Shown here: piece after piece, positions 12,124 to 23,900 of the stretch
Numbering within the stretch: position 1 is the first letter of the stretch
How the letters are laid out: every line of letters begins with the position of its first letter
DNA from: Dentipellis sp. KUC8613
Taxonomy: Eukaryota; Basidiomycota; Agaricomycetes; Russulales; Hericiaceae
DNA: 64,000 nt
Direction of reading: 5' to 3'
Assembly (NCBI GenBank): GCA_002286715.1
Contig: NSJX01000029.1
Span: 298,850 to 362,849 of the forward strand
Made by a program: the position numbers and the translations under genes
Notes under the pieces: generated by a model
Databases searched by the model: none
The model's input: the letters and a program-made list of their open reading frames with translations, nothing else
What the model was told of the DNA's origin: nothing

Positions 12124-13340
12124 GGGCAAGTTGCGAAGGAGAGAGAATGTGCGAACGCTGTGGGTTTTGCGACAGAGAGCGGCCCTTATAAGCCCAAAGG
12201 CCTAGGAATGCCGCAATTATCGATTGAAAGAAGTCTGATGAGCCGGCCGTAAAGCCGTGCGAAGTGATCGTCAAGTGCTAAGCATCACGAAGGATACAGG
12301 ACTGGGAAGGGCGGAATTTCCGAAGTGAAAGCCGTGACATCTTTCGAGCATTTCATGGAACGGGTTTATCGTCAACATAGTTTCCAAGAACGTAGGATAT
12401 TAGCGAACGTACCTTGAAAATGGCTTGCGACCTCTTCTCGGTAAAAATCATCGACACTTTATGCTTGCTCCATTGTAACAGGCGTTGCCACTATGGCAGG
12501 ATCGAGAACGTATGCCGGGAGCGATGATCAATGACAATTCGCGGCATTCTGTAGAGCTTCGACTCGACGGACATGTTTGCCCGTCTGGCGGCTGAAGTTA
12601 GGGACCCATGTGGTTACGAGTCAGGAGATCATATGGCAAACCTTCGTATTGACCCATCCTGCTGGAGTCCGTTTGGAAATCCGCGCCAATGACGATCTTA
12701 ACGTGAAGCTTGTGGCGAAGCAGGCCCGGGAACAACCTCGGAAGGAGTAAGCGGTTGCACTTCCCACAGTCTTCAATGGAATGTAGGACAGCCCGCGGTC
12801 TCGACCCTGGTGACCCTCCGGTCCAATTCGAGCTCGACTCCGGATGGGATCTTTGTGGGCGAAGTCGCGACGGGGACGAAGAACTCGAATCATCTCGTGC
12901 GGCATGATGATCATTCGTAATGTAACCTGTAAGCGCTGGCCTGTGAGATCTGTAAGTAGCCCGGCTGTTCAGCCTTTGCGAAACCGAGTGATTTCCTCCG
13001 CAGCTGTTTATGCGGAGGTGATTGTGGTGGTTGGTTCTTCAATTGTAGCCTCATTGCGACTTGAACTGTGTAGACTTGCTTTAGTTCTCGAGGACGGAGG
13101 GTTAGGGTAGGCTTACCCCTGAGACGGTACTTCAACTCCGTATCGCTCGACGCCATGTGTGAAGTTCATTTTGAAGCCAAAAACCATACATTTATTATCA
13201 ATCTATCCAGGTAATAACATCAAGCAACTGGATTGGAGATCAGAGATATCTGGCTGCACTGAGAGAAAGAGAAAAGGGCCTAGCGTCAGTGGAGATGACC
13301 GAAATGCGACCTGGTTTACATACCTGGGATATTCCAGCGA
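12124..13340. other. Intergenic, 1.2 kb
   Basis: Promoter of S53 copy 1, with TTATAAG at 12186-12192. The remainder contains only weak open frames on both strands with no recognisable domain or consistent splicing. Confidence 0.4.
12186..12192 (-). promoter_or_regulatory. Putative TATA box of S53 copy 1
   Basis: TTATAAG about 65 bp upstream of the ATG at 12123, a usual place for a fungal core promoter. Confidence 0.4.
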
Positions 13341-13955
13341 TCACCGGCGGAAGCCAACAAACTCGCCCAAGTGGACGCCAGCGTGAGCGAGCGCTGGATT
13401 GGTTACGTCGTCCGAGCCCGACTCGTTGTTGCCAGCTGTAACATCCTGCACCGCGGGCCCTAAATCGGTGGATGTACTGCAATGAATCGATGAAAGCAAA
13501 ATATTGTGAGCCACGATAGACAGGCGCTGCAGCCGGCCACTGACCCGTTCGAAGCATCTGTTGTGTTCAGGGACACTAGCGCTGGCGAACTGATATTGAC
13601 GAGTTCGAGCGCAGGAGAACTTGAGTTCTGAGTTTGAGGCCCTTTCCACCTACTCAGGCGAATCCTAGTCAATGCAACGTTCTCTATAGGATATTTGCAG
13701 CTACCGTTTTGACATTCGAGCGACCGATCGGGTTAGTGTGGTAGCTTCGCGAAGCTTGAAATCATCCCTGCAGTGAAAATGGTAAGCCTACGTTGACAAG
13801 AAGAGATATCATATATACGCAGGGACAACGGGAGCATCGCCCGGGAAGTCGCTGCTCGTAACGTTCGAATTGACTGAGCCTTCCGCGTGGTTGATAGGGG
13901 CCGCAAAGGCACTGACGGCGAGGCAAAGGACGAAGACGGTGGGACTGAAATGCAT
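13341..13955 (-). CDS. Small secreted protein, uncharacterised
   Basis: Starts with a clear signal peptide (MHFSPTVFVLCLAVSAFAAP) followed by a Ser/Asn/Asp-rich segment. The last exon reads STDLGPAVQDVTAGNNESG and ends HLGEFVGFRR at 13341. A middle exon contains two similar pieces, SSPALELVNI and SSPALVSLNT, suggesting an internal repeat; the join N|GTSTD over a GTCAGT donor keeps frame. Several Asn-X-Ser/Thr sites suggest glycosylation. The exact splicing of the first two introns is uncertain. No known family is recognised; a small secreted or effector-like protein is possible. Confidence 0.5.
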
Positions 13956-14546
13956 ATTGACGATCGTCAAAGCCGATGAGAAAGCTAAGTTTTGAGACTT
14001 TTCCGGAAAGGTTGAATGGGACGGCTTGGTGGAAATGACAGAATACTCGGCAACCAGTACCAACAAAAAGAGAAGAGCGCTTGCGCTGAAAGAGAGGCAG
14101 AGATGGCGGTTGGACGCTCCTGCGAGAGTGTTCATATATAGCCTGAGCTATAACGACCGATCAACTATTGCAAGGAAGACAGGTTTTCAGTATGCGTATA
14201 CTCAGCGCTGGCGCTGCGCGCCCAGGTTTCGTCTAGGATGCCGGAGCGGCTGATATTGACCCATCAGCGCCCACTGCGCAACGCTTCTGGCATGTAATTT
14301 GATTGCAGATTGAGGACTGTAGCGTGGAGAATGAATAAGATCGGAATCAAAAGGCCCGGAGCAGCGTGATCCAGTCAGCCCGTATTGCTGCGAGGGGACG
14401 AGGGCGTGATTCAGCAACACCTATCGTGAAGAAGAGACCGCGCCATTTTGAGCTACTAGTACGGTCGATCTAAGTATATTGGGCGTCGATGGCTGATTTA
14501 AATGTCAGTCCTGCTATGACCAATGGTATAGAAAGCGTAATAGCTC
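13956..14546. other. Intergenic, nothing recognised
   Basis: About 590 bp. It carries the promoter of the secreted protein gene and the downstream flank of the F-box relic. No coding signal was seen. Confidence 0.35.
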
Positions 14547-14977
14547 TTACTTGCAATACCTCCGACGAGTTGCTGGCATGCTCATACCGTAGATGGGTTT
14601 GGTTTTAAGACTCGCCTCGCACAATAACCTGCAGCCGAATCTAGTCATCACATCGGAGATCGCGTCATGCGTTCCGGTATTGCCTATCATCTGAAGCTTC
14701 TGGGAGCTAGTAAGCTTGTCCGAGAGTGGCGTCACCAAACCGCTCAAAGTAATATATCTCCATCTAAGCTTGTTCCAGAGCCGGAAAACCTGTACGATAA
14801 TTAACAAAAAAAAAACTCTAAGGACTGGTCACCCACGTACTTGCCCGCCATGAGAGCCCCGATATCGAGGTTCTTCAATATCCCCGGTAAGGTCTCCCGA
14901 TGGTCGGAATGGGAGAGTAGATGACGTCGTATTGGCGAACCCGGGAGCGCTCTTATACCTCCCGTACACGTATACAT
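14547..14977 (-). pseudogene. Short F-box-like gene or relic
   Basis: From an ATG at 14977, with one 47-nt intron (14790-14836, donor GTGGGT), it encodes about 125 residues. The segment ILKNLDIGALMAGKY joined to VFRLWNKL lines up without gaps with an F-box core, and the intron sits just before the VCRRW-equivalent, as in the three F-box-bearing genes of this window. After the F-box the protein soon ends, without the roughly 400-residue C-terminal region of its relatives. It is likely a truncated copy; the F-box assignment is by eye. Confidence 0.4.
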
Positions 14978-15312
14978 ATCGAATGGTCCATTGTCATCTC
15001 ACTTCCAAATCGTCAGAAAGGATGAGGCTGGCAATTGTGTGGCAAGCCGTGCACTGCATCGATATTTGGAATGCTAGTCAGTATACAATCAAAGCAAGCT
15101 GGGGCTACATGCATAAGGCGACATTGTTAGGACATGGCCATTAATAGTTGCCCAAGGCAACGGCTGATGGTCCTTTGAGATTTGGATGAAGAAACCATTG
15201 CTTCATAGAACCACCGCCGTACTTGTTTCAAAACATGAAAATATAAAGCTTCGTTGAACCTTCATGAGACACCGAACCCGCATCCTGCGCACATCAGATC
15301 AACGCTAGATAA
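14978..15312. other. Intergenic / possible extra 3' exon of F-box protein 1
   Basis: If the donor GTTAGT near 15340 is used, a last exon joined at about 15284 would run to a stop at 15228. By analogy the three related genes each have a short terminal exon after a phase-0 intron. Otherwise nothing was seen. Confidence 0.3.
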
Positions 15313-17158
15313 CTATGGGGACAGTGAACAACTAACCTTTGTCCAAACCTTCAGCACTACCGCATCGTCCGTAAGGTACCAACGGGCGCCTTTCCCTTTC
15401 CCTTTCAGTTCATCGGGAAGTGGCACCGCTCGATAGAAAAAGGGAATAGTGCCACGATATTCGGTATGATGCCAATAACCATTCTGGACCACCGAGTGTG
15501 CGTAGAATCGAAGCCTTTCCCATTCGTCCCTCCCCAGCGTGCGGTAGCCTGTTAAGGCTTGCCTCCTCCTCTCGACCTGCCATTCGCACATTGTCTTGGA
15601 GAGACGTGCAGGGTCGAAGTCGAACACTTGCATCATGTCGAAGTTACCCAGATTTGACAACTTCAAAGCCCGCATACCCGAGACAAGGAATTGTCCATTG
15701 CTCCCATCGGATCGTGCGCCGCCCATATCAATGCATGTGGACGGCGGACCCCATGTTTCCCAAGGAACTATCGTGCCAGGCGCGACTTGAGCTATGCCGC
15801 TTCGGACGACGGATGCGGGAGAATATATCACTAGGGATCGGCGCATCCCATCGGCGCTCATTCGGACTCCTGCCTCCTTCCGTCGAGACGAGCAGCGCAC
15901 GGAGATGGAGACGACGGTGTCGATCTGAGTTCGGCGCCGTGGGAGTGGGAGCGAATGTGAATTGATGTGTGCTGCATCAGAACGTATGAAAACGTCGTCG
16001 GCGATGAACGAGTCGAATACTGGCGGGAGCAGTAGGCCACAGTGAAACGTTTCCTGTTCCACGGAGGTTCGTTCTGCGGTGTGTTCGCGCATGTCGTAGA
16101 CCAAGATGATAGGTTCCATTATATCTCCAACGTGTGGAAATGCTAGAAAAATATGGTCTTCATCGAGGAACGCGATGGAGTGAATGTCGTGCTCCACGAT
16201 TTCCTTACGAATTATGGTGAGACCGGTGGGTGGACATGAAGTACTTCAGTTACTCACGATGCGCTTGATTCCCGTTTTCCAATTGAAGACTGTGACTTGG
16301 CACTGCCAGAACCCCCCTTCGTCAAACCACAATACGCAAATTTGGTCACCAAGAATCTCCGGTTCGCAGTGCATTTGGCGGGGGTCTGCATGTTCCACGT
16401 CGATGATATAGGGCGTAACATGAGCTTGAGGATGTGCTTGGCCCGTTCTCAGAGAGCGCAGATGCATCTTCACCCCTGCATTCGGGTCACTTCCAGGGCT
16501 GCTCCGGGGCAATGAGGACTGTGTATGGACCATGAAGAAGATACATACCGCACTTGCTCCCCTATCATCAGCAAGTCTTGATCGGGGTCCATCCTGAACT
16601 CGAGCACGTCTATCTCTGGCTCAATTTCGACTGACCAATGCTCGACCGCCGTCCCCAGTCGTCTCGACGGGATACGCGTGAACCAGATTGCGTTGGACCT
16701 GTGGCTTTGTTGACCGATGATGTTCCCCATGACCACAAATATGTGTGAATGATTGAATGGATAGAAGGAGGCCCAGCGGTCCCATTCGAGGCTTCGCCAG
16801 GCCCGGTCGCGTGTTCGGATCGCGGCCAGCTGATCCGCCGCTGAGAGAGACTGGGGAGGAGGCTCGAGGAGGCCACTCAGTGCAAACTCGATTTTGCATT
16901 GTAGGTGGGCGTCGTTCGATATAAGGGTATTCCACCGTCGGCAGACCTGAGTCATCGTTAATGAAGCAGACATATGTACGAAACCCATCGAGAAGTACGT
17001 ACCCGCTTGATTAGAACGAGTGTCGGCACGTCGACCTCGCGTAAGATCTTGAGGATCGTCTCCGGAGGAAGCGCATCCATGTACCGAGTAGCTGGGCCCG
17101 GATTTCCAGGGTTCCCCATTTCCAAACCGAGTGGCCCGAACATTGTATAGAAAGCCAT
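15313..17158 (-). CDS. F-box protein 1 with uncharacterised C-terminal domain
   Basis: Probable substrate receptor of an SCF ubiquitin ligase. The start is MAFYTMFGPLGLEMG; the F-box is MDALPPETILKILREVD then, across an intron, VCRRWNTLI. The long C-terminal region has blocks shared with the three other large genes of the family here: a VFNWKTG motif near 16280, a FLDEDHIFLAF block near 16170, and YLTDDAVVLKVW near the end. The C-terminal domain has no family I can name; it may be a beta-rich or propeller-like sensor. The last exon is uncertain: the unspliced frame stops at 15313, a spliced one would stop at 15228. Confidence 0.75.
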
Positions 17159-17996
17159 GTCGGTCTCGTCCCAGAAAGTGAAGATGTCGGCTAGCCAGGT
17201 GAAGGGAGATGGTCAAGATCGTCTACGTCTCTCGTGCAGAATATAAGACTGCGGTGGAATCCGAGGAGAACAATAGCAGGGAAGACCAATACGGAAATCC
17301 CAGTCGGCACCAGCCGCGCAGGGCGCTTCGAGCAGGCCGAGCCATTCCTGTCAGCTGTTCCTTCAAAAAAAAAGGAGAAAAATCAGATGCTCGAGGTGAA
17401 GACCTCGTAGGAACATCCTATTCTGTAGTGAATCTAAGACTGGCGATGCGATCTGAGAGACGGAAGATAGAACGCACCTGGGGGTGCTCGAACGCTGGTT
17501 TATGGAGAATCTCGCTCCTAGAAAGAACAACTTTAGCGCAGATTCTGGCGAGAGAATAACTCGTACGAGTCCACAACCTAGGCCTCTCAATCGCTGGAGG
17601 TGGTGAACGGCACGCTCAGCCCGAACTCTTTAAAGGACGACACTCTAGACTTTGAATGCGGAGGTTTGAGTTGACAGAAAGGTCCTGTACCTCACATGAA
17701 TAATAAGTGATACTCGAAATCTCTGAAGCTTGGAGCTTGGAGCTTGAAGCGAGAACGTCTTGTTGACGGAGTCAAAAGAGATGTCGACTCGAACTAGGGC
17801 GGCAGTTTCGGAGGCTCGGAACGGCCCCGCCGACCCGACGGCCGGCCTGGCCGGCAGAGCGTCAACTCGCTGCGCGGTCGACATCTGGATAGAAGCAGGT
17901 ACGTTCAAGGCAACAAGGATATTTTATTCAACAAAAATTACATGCATACAATCCAGAAGGCTCGCATTCAACCTGAACCAAACAATCGCAGATGGC
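17159..17996. other. Intergenic, 0.84 kb
   Basis: Upstream region of F-box protein 1 and downstream region of the GH79 gene. No coding sequence supported. Confidence 0.4.
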
Positions 17997-19511
17997 TCAG
18001 TAGGAGATCGAGATGACCACTGCCTCTGAATCCTTCAGGCTAAGCACGTATTTGCTTCCTGATACGTGCAGAGACCTCGCTGGCTTTCCAACCGATTCCA
18101 TCACGCCCGTCGTATTCCGAACCGTATACCCATCGAACGTGATGTTTTCCTGGGCATCTCCTCCAGGTGCAGTCAAGAAGTGCGGCGTTACGGAATGAGC
18201 TCCGTTCGGTAAAGCAATGGTTACAGTCTGGCTCGAGCGATCATCGAGGCCGGCGGAGGTCGCATTGTGAAGGTTCATGTTGACGATGACGACGGTGTCC
18301 AGCCTCCCACCCTCATACAGCGCATAGGCAGGCAGATGGGCATCGCTGCTGAGGCTGACGACGCTCTTTCCTCTCCCAAGCGCAGCATCGAACGCTAAGA
18401 TGCCATAGTACATCGGCCGCACGCTTGACCCATCTCCTTCAATCGGCACTGGCTGGAACGCGGTGTACGGATATGCCCTGATGACATCCGTATGATTCGT
18501 GTGCTGGTGGAAGAACATCTGCCGGACATTGCTGCTTGCGGCATACAGCAGATAGTCCAGCACCCACAGCGCCGCGCCGAACACGTCCGAGATCCCCGCG
18601 CGGCCCCCGCCAGATGCAGAGCTCGTCTCGCCGATGATGTACTTGATGCCCTGCGCGCGGGCGTCGGCTGCGGTGAGCAAGAACGGCGCGATCTGAGTTG
18701 CTGTATGTGCATGGTTCATGAGAGTAGCGAGCTGCGGTTCAGCACCGGGGTTGTCGAAAAAGTAGTGATGCTGGGAGAAGACACGTGCGCGTTGGTCAGA
18801 GGTGATGCCAAAATCTAGGAGGGTCTCGAGTTGGAAGCCAAGGGCGTCCGTCGGCGGGCGCGCCAGTGCACCAAATTGCAAAGGTAGGTCAGGAAGAGAA
18901 TCCGTATGGACGTGATGGCTGATTGTGAGCCATTCGTTGATGTAGTCAGATTGATTGTAGGTACTGGGACGCAGGGTGGGAATATACAGGTCTGGCTCGT
19001 TGCCAATCTCGATGGCTGCGAGCGACTTTCCCAGCGCAGAAATGGCCGCAGAGGCTTCATCGACTGCATTGGTAACATGCGTTGACGAGTTGTCTGCCAG
19101 GTTGACCCCAAAGGTAAGCGCGGTGTCATCTACGAACGTCCGGAAGTAATCGAAGTAGGCAGGCCCATACGTAACATTTTCTGGCTGGAAGAAACCAAGC
19201 GGCTCGGGAGGTAGGATCATGGGCACGTCGAGAGATGCACTGAAAAATGTCGTGTCGCAACTGGTCCCGCCTACGCGGATGGCAGGCGACGTGCCAGTGA
19301 TGTCTTTCAAATTCCGGAGGATCTGCTGGACGAAAGTGTTGGGGTGGCTTGTGTTGCCTGTGTAGTCGGGAAGACACCAGAACTCGATGGAAAAGGATGC
19401 GAAGTCGGGCGCGACAATGTCTCCAGTATGTTCAGGATGTGGGGTCAGAGTCAACGCACTTGCGTGGGCGAGCAGAATCGCCGAGACGATGCTGATGGGA
19501 GCTATGGCCAT
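17997..19511 (-). CDS. Secreted glycoside hydrolase family 79 (beta-glucuronidase type)
   Basis: Removes glucuronic or 4-O-methyl-glucuronic acid from plant or fungal glycans outside the cell. It is a single exon of 504 residues beginning MAIAPISIVSAILLAHASA, a signal peptide; upstream in-frame ATGs up to 19775 are rejected because they would bury that signal. The acid/base Glu is in AAIEIGNEPDLY and the nucleophile Glu in YIIGETSSASGGG, with a barrel domain before and a beta-sandwich after (VVIVNMNLHNATS onward). Both catalytic residues are intact. Asn-X-Thr sites are frequent. An intron-free gene stands out among its intron-rich neighbours, which may reflect retrocopying or family habit. 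Confidence 0.88.
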   Translation of the reverse strand: MAIAPISIVSAILLAHASALTLTPHPEHTGDIVAPDFASFSIEFWCLPDYTGNTSHPNTFVQQILRNLKDITGTSPAIRVGGTSCDTTFFSASLDVPMILPPEPLGFFQPENVTYGPAYFDYFRTFVDDTALTFGVNLADNSSTHVTNAVDEASAAISALGKSLAAIEIGNEPDLYIPTLRPSTYNQSDYINEWLTISHHVHTDSLPDLPLQFGALARPPTDALGFQLETLLDFGITSDQRARVFSQHHYFFDNPGAEPQLATLMNHAHTATQIAPFLLTAADARAQGIKYIIGETSSASGGGRAGISDVFGAALWVLDYLLYAASSNVRQMFFHQHTNHTDVIRAYPYTAFQPVPIEGDGSSVRPMYYGILAFDAALGRGKSVVSLSSDAHLPAYALYEGGRLDTVVIVNMNLHNATSAGLDDRSSQTVTIALPNGAHSVTPHFLTAPGGDAQENITFDGYTVRNTTGVMESVGKPARSLHVSGSKYVLSLKDSEAVVISISY

Positions 19512-20936
19512 GGTAGCAAAGGAGTATGGGATGTAATTGACTTCTCGACCTTGATACAAGAAGTGAGCTATGTCAATACACATTAGACGGCCTACGTACC
19601 AGGGCCCACGCGAAGTCACTCGCTTCGTCATGATGGTCAGCTCGTATTCTATAGTACTCGATCGGTGCTCATGTGCATGAAGTTTCGAAAACGTGAGCGG
19701 CCCGGCCCTCAGCCGCAGGTGACCACGGCAGCAGGTGGCAGAGGCGACGATGGATCGGAAGGGCATCGGACTCAAAATATTTTGAAGAATTTGACGGACC
19801 TGAAATACTCCAATGTATCACCTGTCCATTCCCTCCCTACGCCGTTTTGCATGTGTGATCCAGTCAGTCGTCGCGTTGACTAGAAAGTATATCAAAAATC
19901 ATCTCGCGTGAACAAGCAGACATTCAGGTGGAAAGAATACGCACCACGTCTGCCATTTCTTGTGCGCAATTGATCACGAGTAGATGATTTTATCGCGAGG
20001 CTCTAAGAAAGAGGTTGGATCAGAAAGGTGCAGATGTAGAACTGAAGAAGCGTGCTCTGGTGACCTAGTCATGCGCCAGACCATGGTTCGGACATTTGTT
20101 GAAGGCATAGACTCGTAGTTTGACCGCAATGCCAGGGCGGTTTTTTGTTGTCCTTGTCTTTCTTTATACCGGTAAAGTGGACGAGTTGTTCCAGTAACAA
20201 ACTTTTCCGCAGCATTAAAGATGAACTTGCTTCTACCTGCGGATCTTCTCGCGATATCGATGTCTTTCGAGCCATCCGACCGTCTTTCGCGGACGATCCG
20301 GCCTTTCCCGCATGCCTGTCAGAAGCTCTCCCATCTTCAAGCTACTTACTTTGCGCGTTGCTTTCGTGACCGACGCTCATGCAAGGGGGACAAGAAGGAC
20401 AAGACTGACTTAGAAGGTGAGTTTGTCGTTGTTTTTCGACCCTGCTGCGGCCGTGAGACGTTTGGGCGCCAAAACGCCGGCTGTACTAGTGACCGCCACG
20501 CATTATTGAAGGTCGTCCGACCCGCAGTCAACCTCGAGTCTCGACACGTTGTCGTATTCACTGCGCATGGACTAGTGCGGCATCCTGAAGCCCTCTAAAT
20601 CCTCTCGACCTGTACGGTTGATTCCTTCTTGTGCCCTGATCATCTTATCATCGAATCGCCAACCTCCGTGCTCTCGAGAAAGCTATGCCAGACGACAGCT
20701 TCGGCTTCGAATCCCTCATAGACCTGCTGCGCATATCTGACATTGCGAGCGTCAATTGAGGATACCCAAAGATGGCGCGTCCATTGTTGTTTACAGATCA
20801 GGACTCTTGTGGGGGTATATGTACCGTGGCGTGACATCCGTTTGTCCTAGGGTTCTTGGATCTTGGTGGCACACCCTTCTTTCGCCCTTCCTCTACATTC
20901 TCTACATCCGAGTTGAACTACAAATTCATCCTTTAG
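19512..20936. other. Divergent intergenic between GH79 and Dicer, 1.4 kb
   Basis: It must hold both promoters. A plus-strand open frame at 20221-20598 has a LPADLL start loosely like an F-box but no convincing continuation. Nothing else was recognised. Confidence 0.35.
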
Positions 20937-23900
20937 ATGCCATCCGATGCCGACGCACAAGAGGAGCAACCGAAGCTGGCTCTGCCTCAGACGCGAGGCT
21001 ACCAGCAAGAGATGCTGGACGAGAGTCTCAAGAAGAACATCGTCATCGCTTTGGACACTGGGGCGGGCAAGACACACATTGCCGTGCTTCGAATGAAGCT
21101 CGAATGTGAGCAGCCGTCGTCAAAGGTGCGTGGTGTGACATTGGTTTTGGCGTTGTTCGCTCAAGGTGGTTCCGTTAGGTGTCTTGGTTTCTTACACCAA
21201 CGGTGGCGCTGTGCCATCAGCAGCATGAGGTTATCAAAAGTCACCTCCCGGTCTCCGTAGGCATGATATCCGGCGCAAACGAGCCAGATCAATGGAAAGA
21301 CCAACAGCTCTGGGTGCGAGTGCTCAGAGACCACAAGATCATAGTCAGCACCCATGACGTCCTATTGAACGCGTTACGCCACGGCTATATTTCGATGGGT
21401 CGCAGTATCAACCTGATCATCTTCGATGAGGCCCATCACGCAGCAGACAATCACCCGTACAATAAGATCATGCAGGAATTCTACTTTACGCTGCCGAAGC
21501 GAGCCCTCCCGCCGATGCAGAATGTCAATACGGAGGCCAGTGTTCGCCCAATGGTGTTGGGACTGACTGCAAGTCCCGTCTTTGGCGGAGATATCGAGAA
21601 GGCCTTTCGGTACTGCTTCTTTCCTGCGTTACATGTTCGCGTCTCACATCCTTCGTAGGAAAATCGAGAGCAATTTAGATTGCGTTATTCGAGCTCCACT
21701 GCTATACAGAGAAGAACTGGCCGGCTTCGTACATCGACCCGAGTTCAAGTACGTGATCTACGCCACGCCAAATTACTACTACAGTGGCACGCCGCCATCG
21801 TCGAACCTCGTCTCCTTGCAAAATGTCGTCAACGCGCTCAACATCGACGACGACCCATATGTCCATTCTCTCCGCGAAAAGCTGACGAAATTGCCCCCGG
21901 GACCAGAGCGCGACCGCACAGACCAGAAGCTTTCCAAGACGATCAGAAAACGGGATTCGTATACCAACAAGGGTCTGCGCGACTTCTTGCGCGCTGCCGA
22001 TGATATCTGTGTCGAGCTCGGCGAGTGGGCGGCGGATTGGTATATCGAGAAGGTTCTCGAGCAGGCTCGCGGTGCGGAGCATTTCATGGACTTCACGTCG
22101 GCGTGGAGTAGTCGCGAGCACCGATACCTGATGGACGCGCTCAACAGCGTCGTAGTCACGCCCGTGTCCTACGAGCCGTCGGTGATCGTCGCGAAGACCT
22201 CGGACAAGGTGCAGAAGCTCGTAGACACCATCCTCAGCGAGAAAAAGGCGTTCGAAGAGATCGGGGAAGAGTATCGCGGCCTTGTCTTTGTGACTCGCCG
22301 CGATGCTGTACTGGCGTTGACTGAGTTGCTGCTGCATCATCCAGGCAACGCGGGTACCTTTCAGGTCGGTAGTCTTCTTGGAAACTCGGAGAGCACGCGG
22401 CGCCACTCTTTCCTCGACATCACGAAGAAGCTTCTGCGGAAAGAAGCATCTGAGACTCTCCGCGACTTTAAGATCGGCGATCTTAACCTCATCATCGCGA
22501 CTGCCGTGGCGGAAGAAGGCCTTGACATACAGGCGTGCTGTAATGTTACGCGCTGGGATCCTCCCCCAAACATGGTGAGCTGGGCGCAGAGTAGAGGTCG
22601 CGCGCGAAAACAGCGGAGTACATTCGTGTTGATGTTTTCTGATCAAACGGTACATCACGGGCAAGTCAAGGACTGGGAAGACCTGGAACAGGAGATGGTT
22701 CGCTTGTACCATTCAGGAAGAACATGGGTACCGGCAGAGCAAGACGATGATCCTGCCGATAACAATCTGTTGTTCCGTGTCGAGTCGACTGGGTAAGCTT
22801 GCTTCGGTCGGCTTCTTGTAGACTGCGCTGACTTTAACGCAGGGCGTTGCTCACGCTCAATTCTGCAGTGGAGCACCTAGAGCACTTCTGCGCAGTTCTT
22901 CCTGGTGCTGGCCATGGTTCTCTCGCTCCGATCTACGATATCGATCCTCCTGAATACCCTGCAGAGTGGCACTCTCGAGGCGGTGAAGTCCCACAATACT
23001 TAGGTCCGTATGGCTGCACCGTCACACTTCCCCGGATTGTGGACCCCAGTTTCCGCGTCTTCACCACTCCATGCGTTCACTCTCGGAAGGTCACTGCGAG
23101 GCGGCACGTCGCGTTCCAAGCTTATCTGGCACTGTACGAGAAGGGCTTGCTGAACGACCATCTGCTGCCTCTCACGAGCGTGCTTGAACCCGAGCTCGAG
23201 GACGAAGTCAAGGACCTGCTCAAGGAGGTCGACAAGCGTGACGGAGTGGCTAAGGTGACTCGCCAGATGGATCCATGGCTGCTCCCTACGGACTCTGAGG
23301 ACGTCTGGTGGCCCACGGAGCTGACATTCCAAGGGCACCCTTCCTTGAGGCTCTTGACGCGGATCAAGCCTTCTGAGTTGCGTGATGAAGAGATGCCAAT
23401 CTTGTATACGCCGGACTACGGCGCCGTCAAGGTCACTCTTCGGACAGCATCCACGACAATCACGCCTTTCCTTCCTTCCGATACCTTGATAATGCGCGCA
23501 CGGGAGTACACACGGCGCATTCTCTGGCCGGTCTATGGCTCGCGCATGAAGTGGGAAGACACAGACTTCATGTATCTGTTCCTGCCCACGATTGAGAATG
23601 TCGACGGGCCCTGGGAGGAACGCCGCAAGGCACAGAGCGAACTCCCAACGATGCTGTCGACGAGCCCTCTGCCTCTCTTTGCGCCGGCTGACTGGTTTGG
23701 GAAGAAGTTCAGCCACCCGGGCGACGTTGCGATGGTGAGCGAGATACGCCGCTTTGGAAAGCCGTATCGGTTTGTGCGCTGGCGCATGAAGCGCGTGTCA
23801 GAGGAGGAAGCCGAGGACCTCGTCGCGCGCTACGCCCCAGACGATGGGGAGCTAGAGATCACCTATCCGCTGATCGAAGTCAAGCCATTGACGAAGCGTA

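Noticed and set aside
19512..19775. Longer N-terminus for the GH79 protein
   Set aside because: In-frame upstream ATGs would place about 88 residues before a good signal peptide.
20221..20598. Open frame upstream of Dicer with LPADLL start
   Set aside because: Only the first residues look like an F-box; the remainder does not support one.
21702..22712. Long minus-strand open frame of 336 codons inside Dicer
   Set aside because: It is the antisense shadow of the Dicer exon; it has no recognisable domain and the plus-strand protein is complete.
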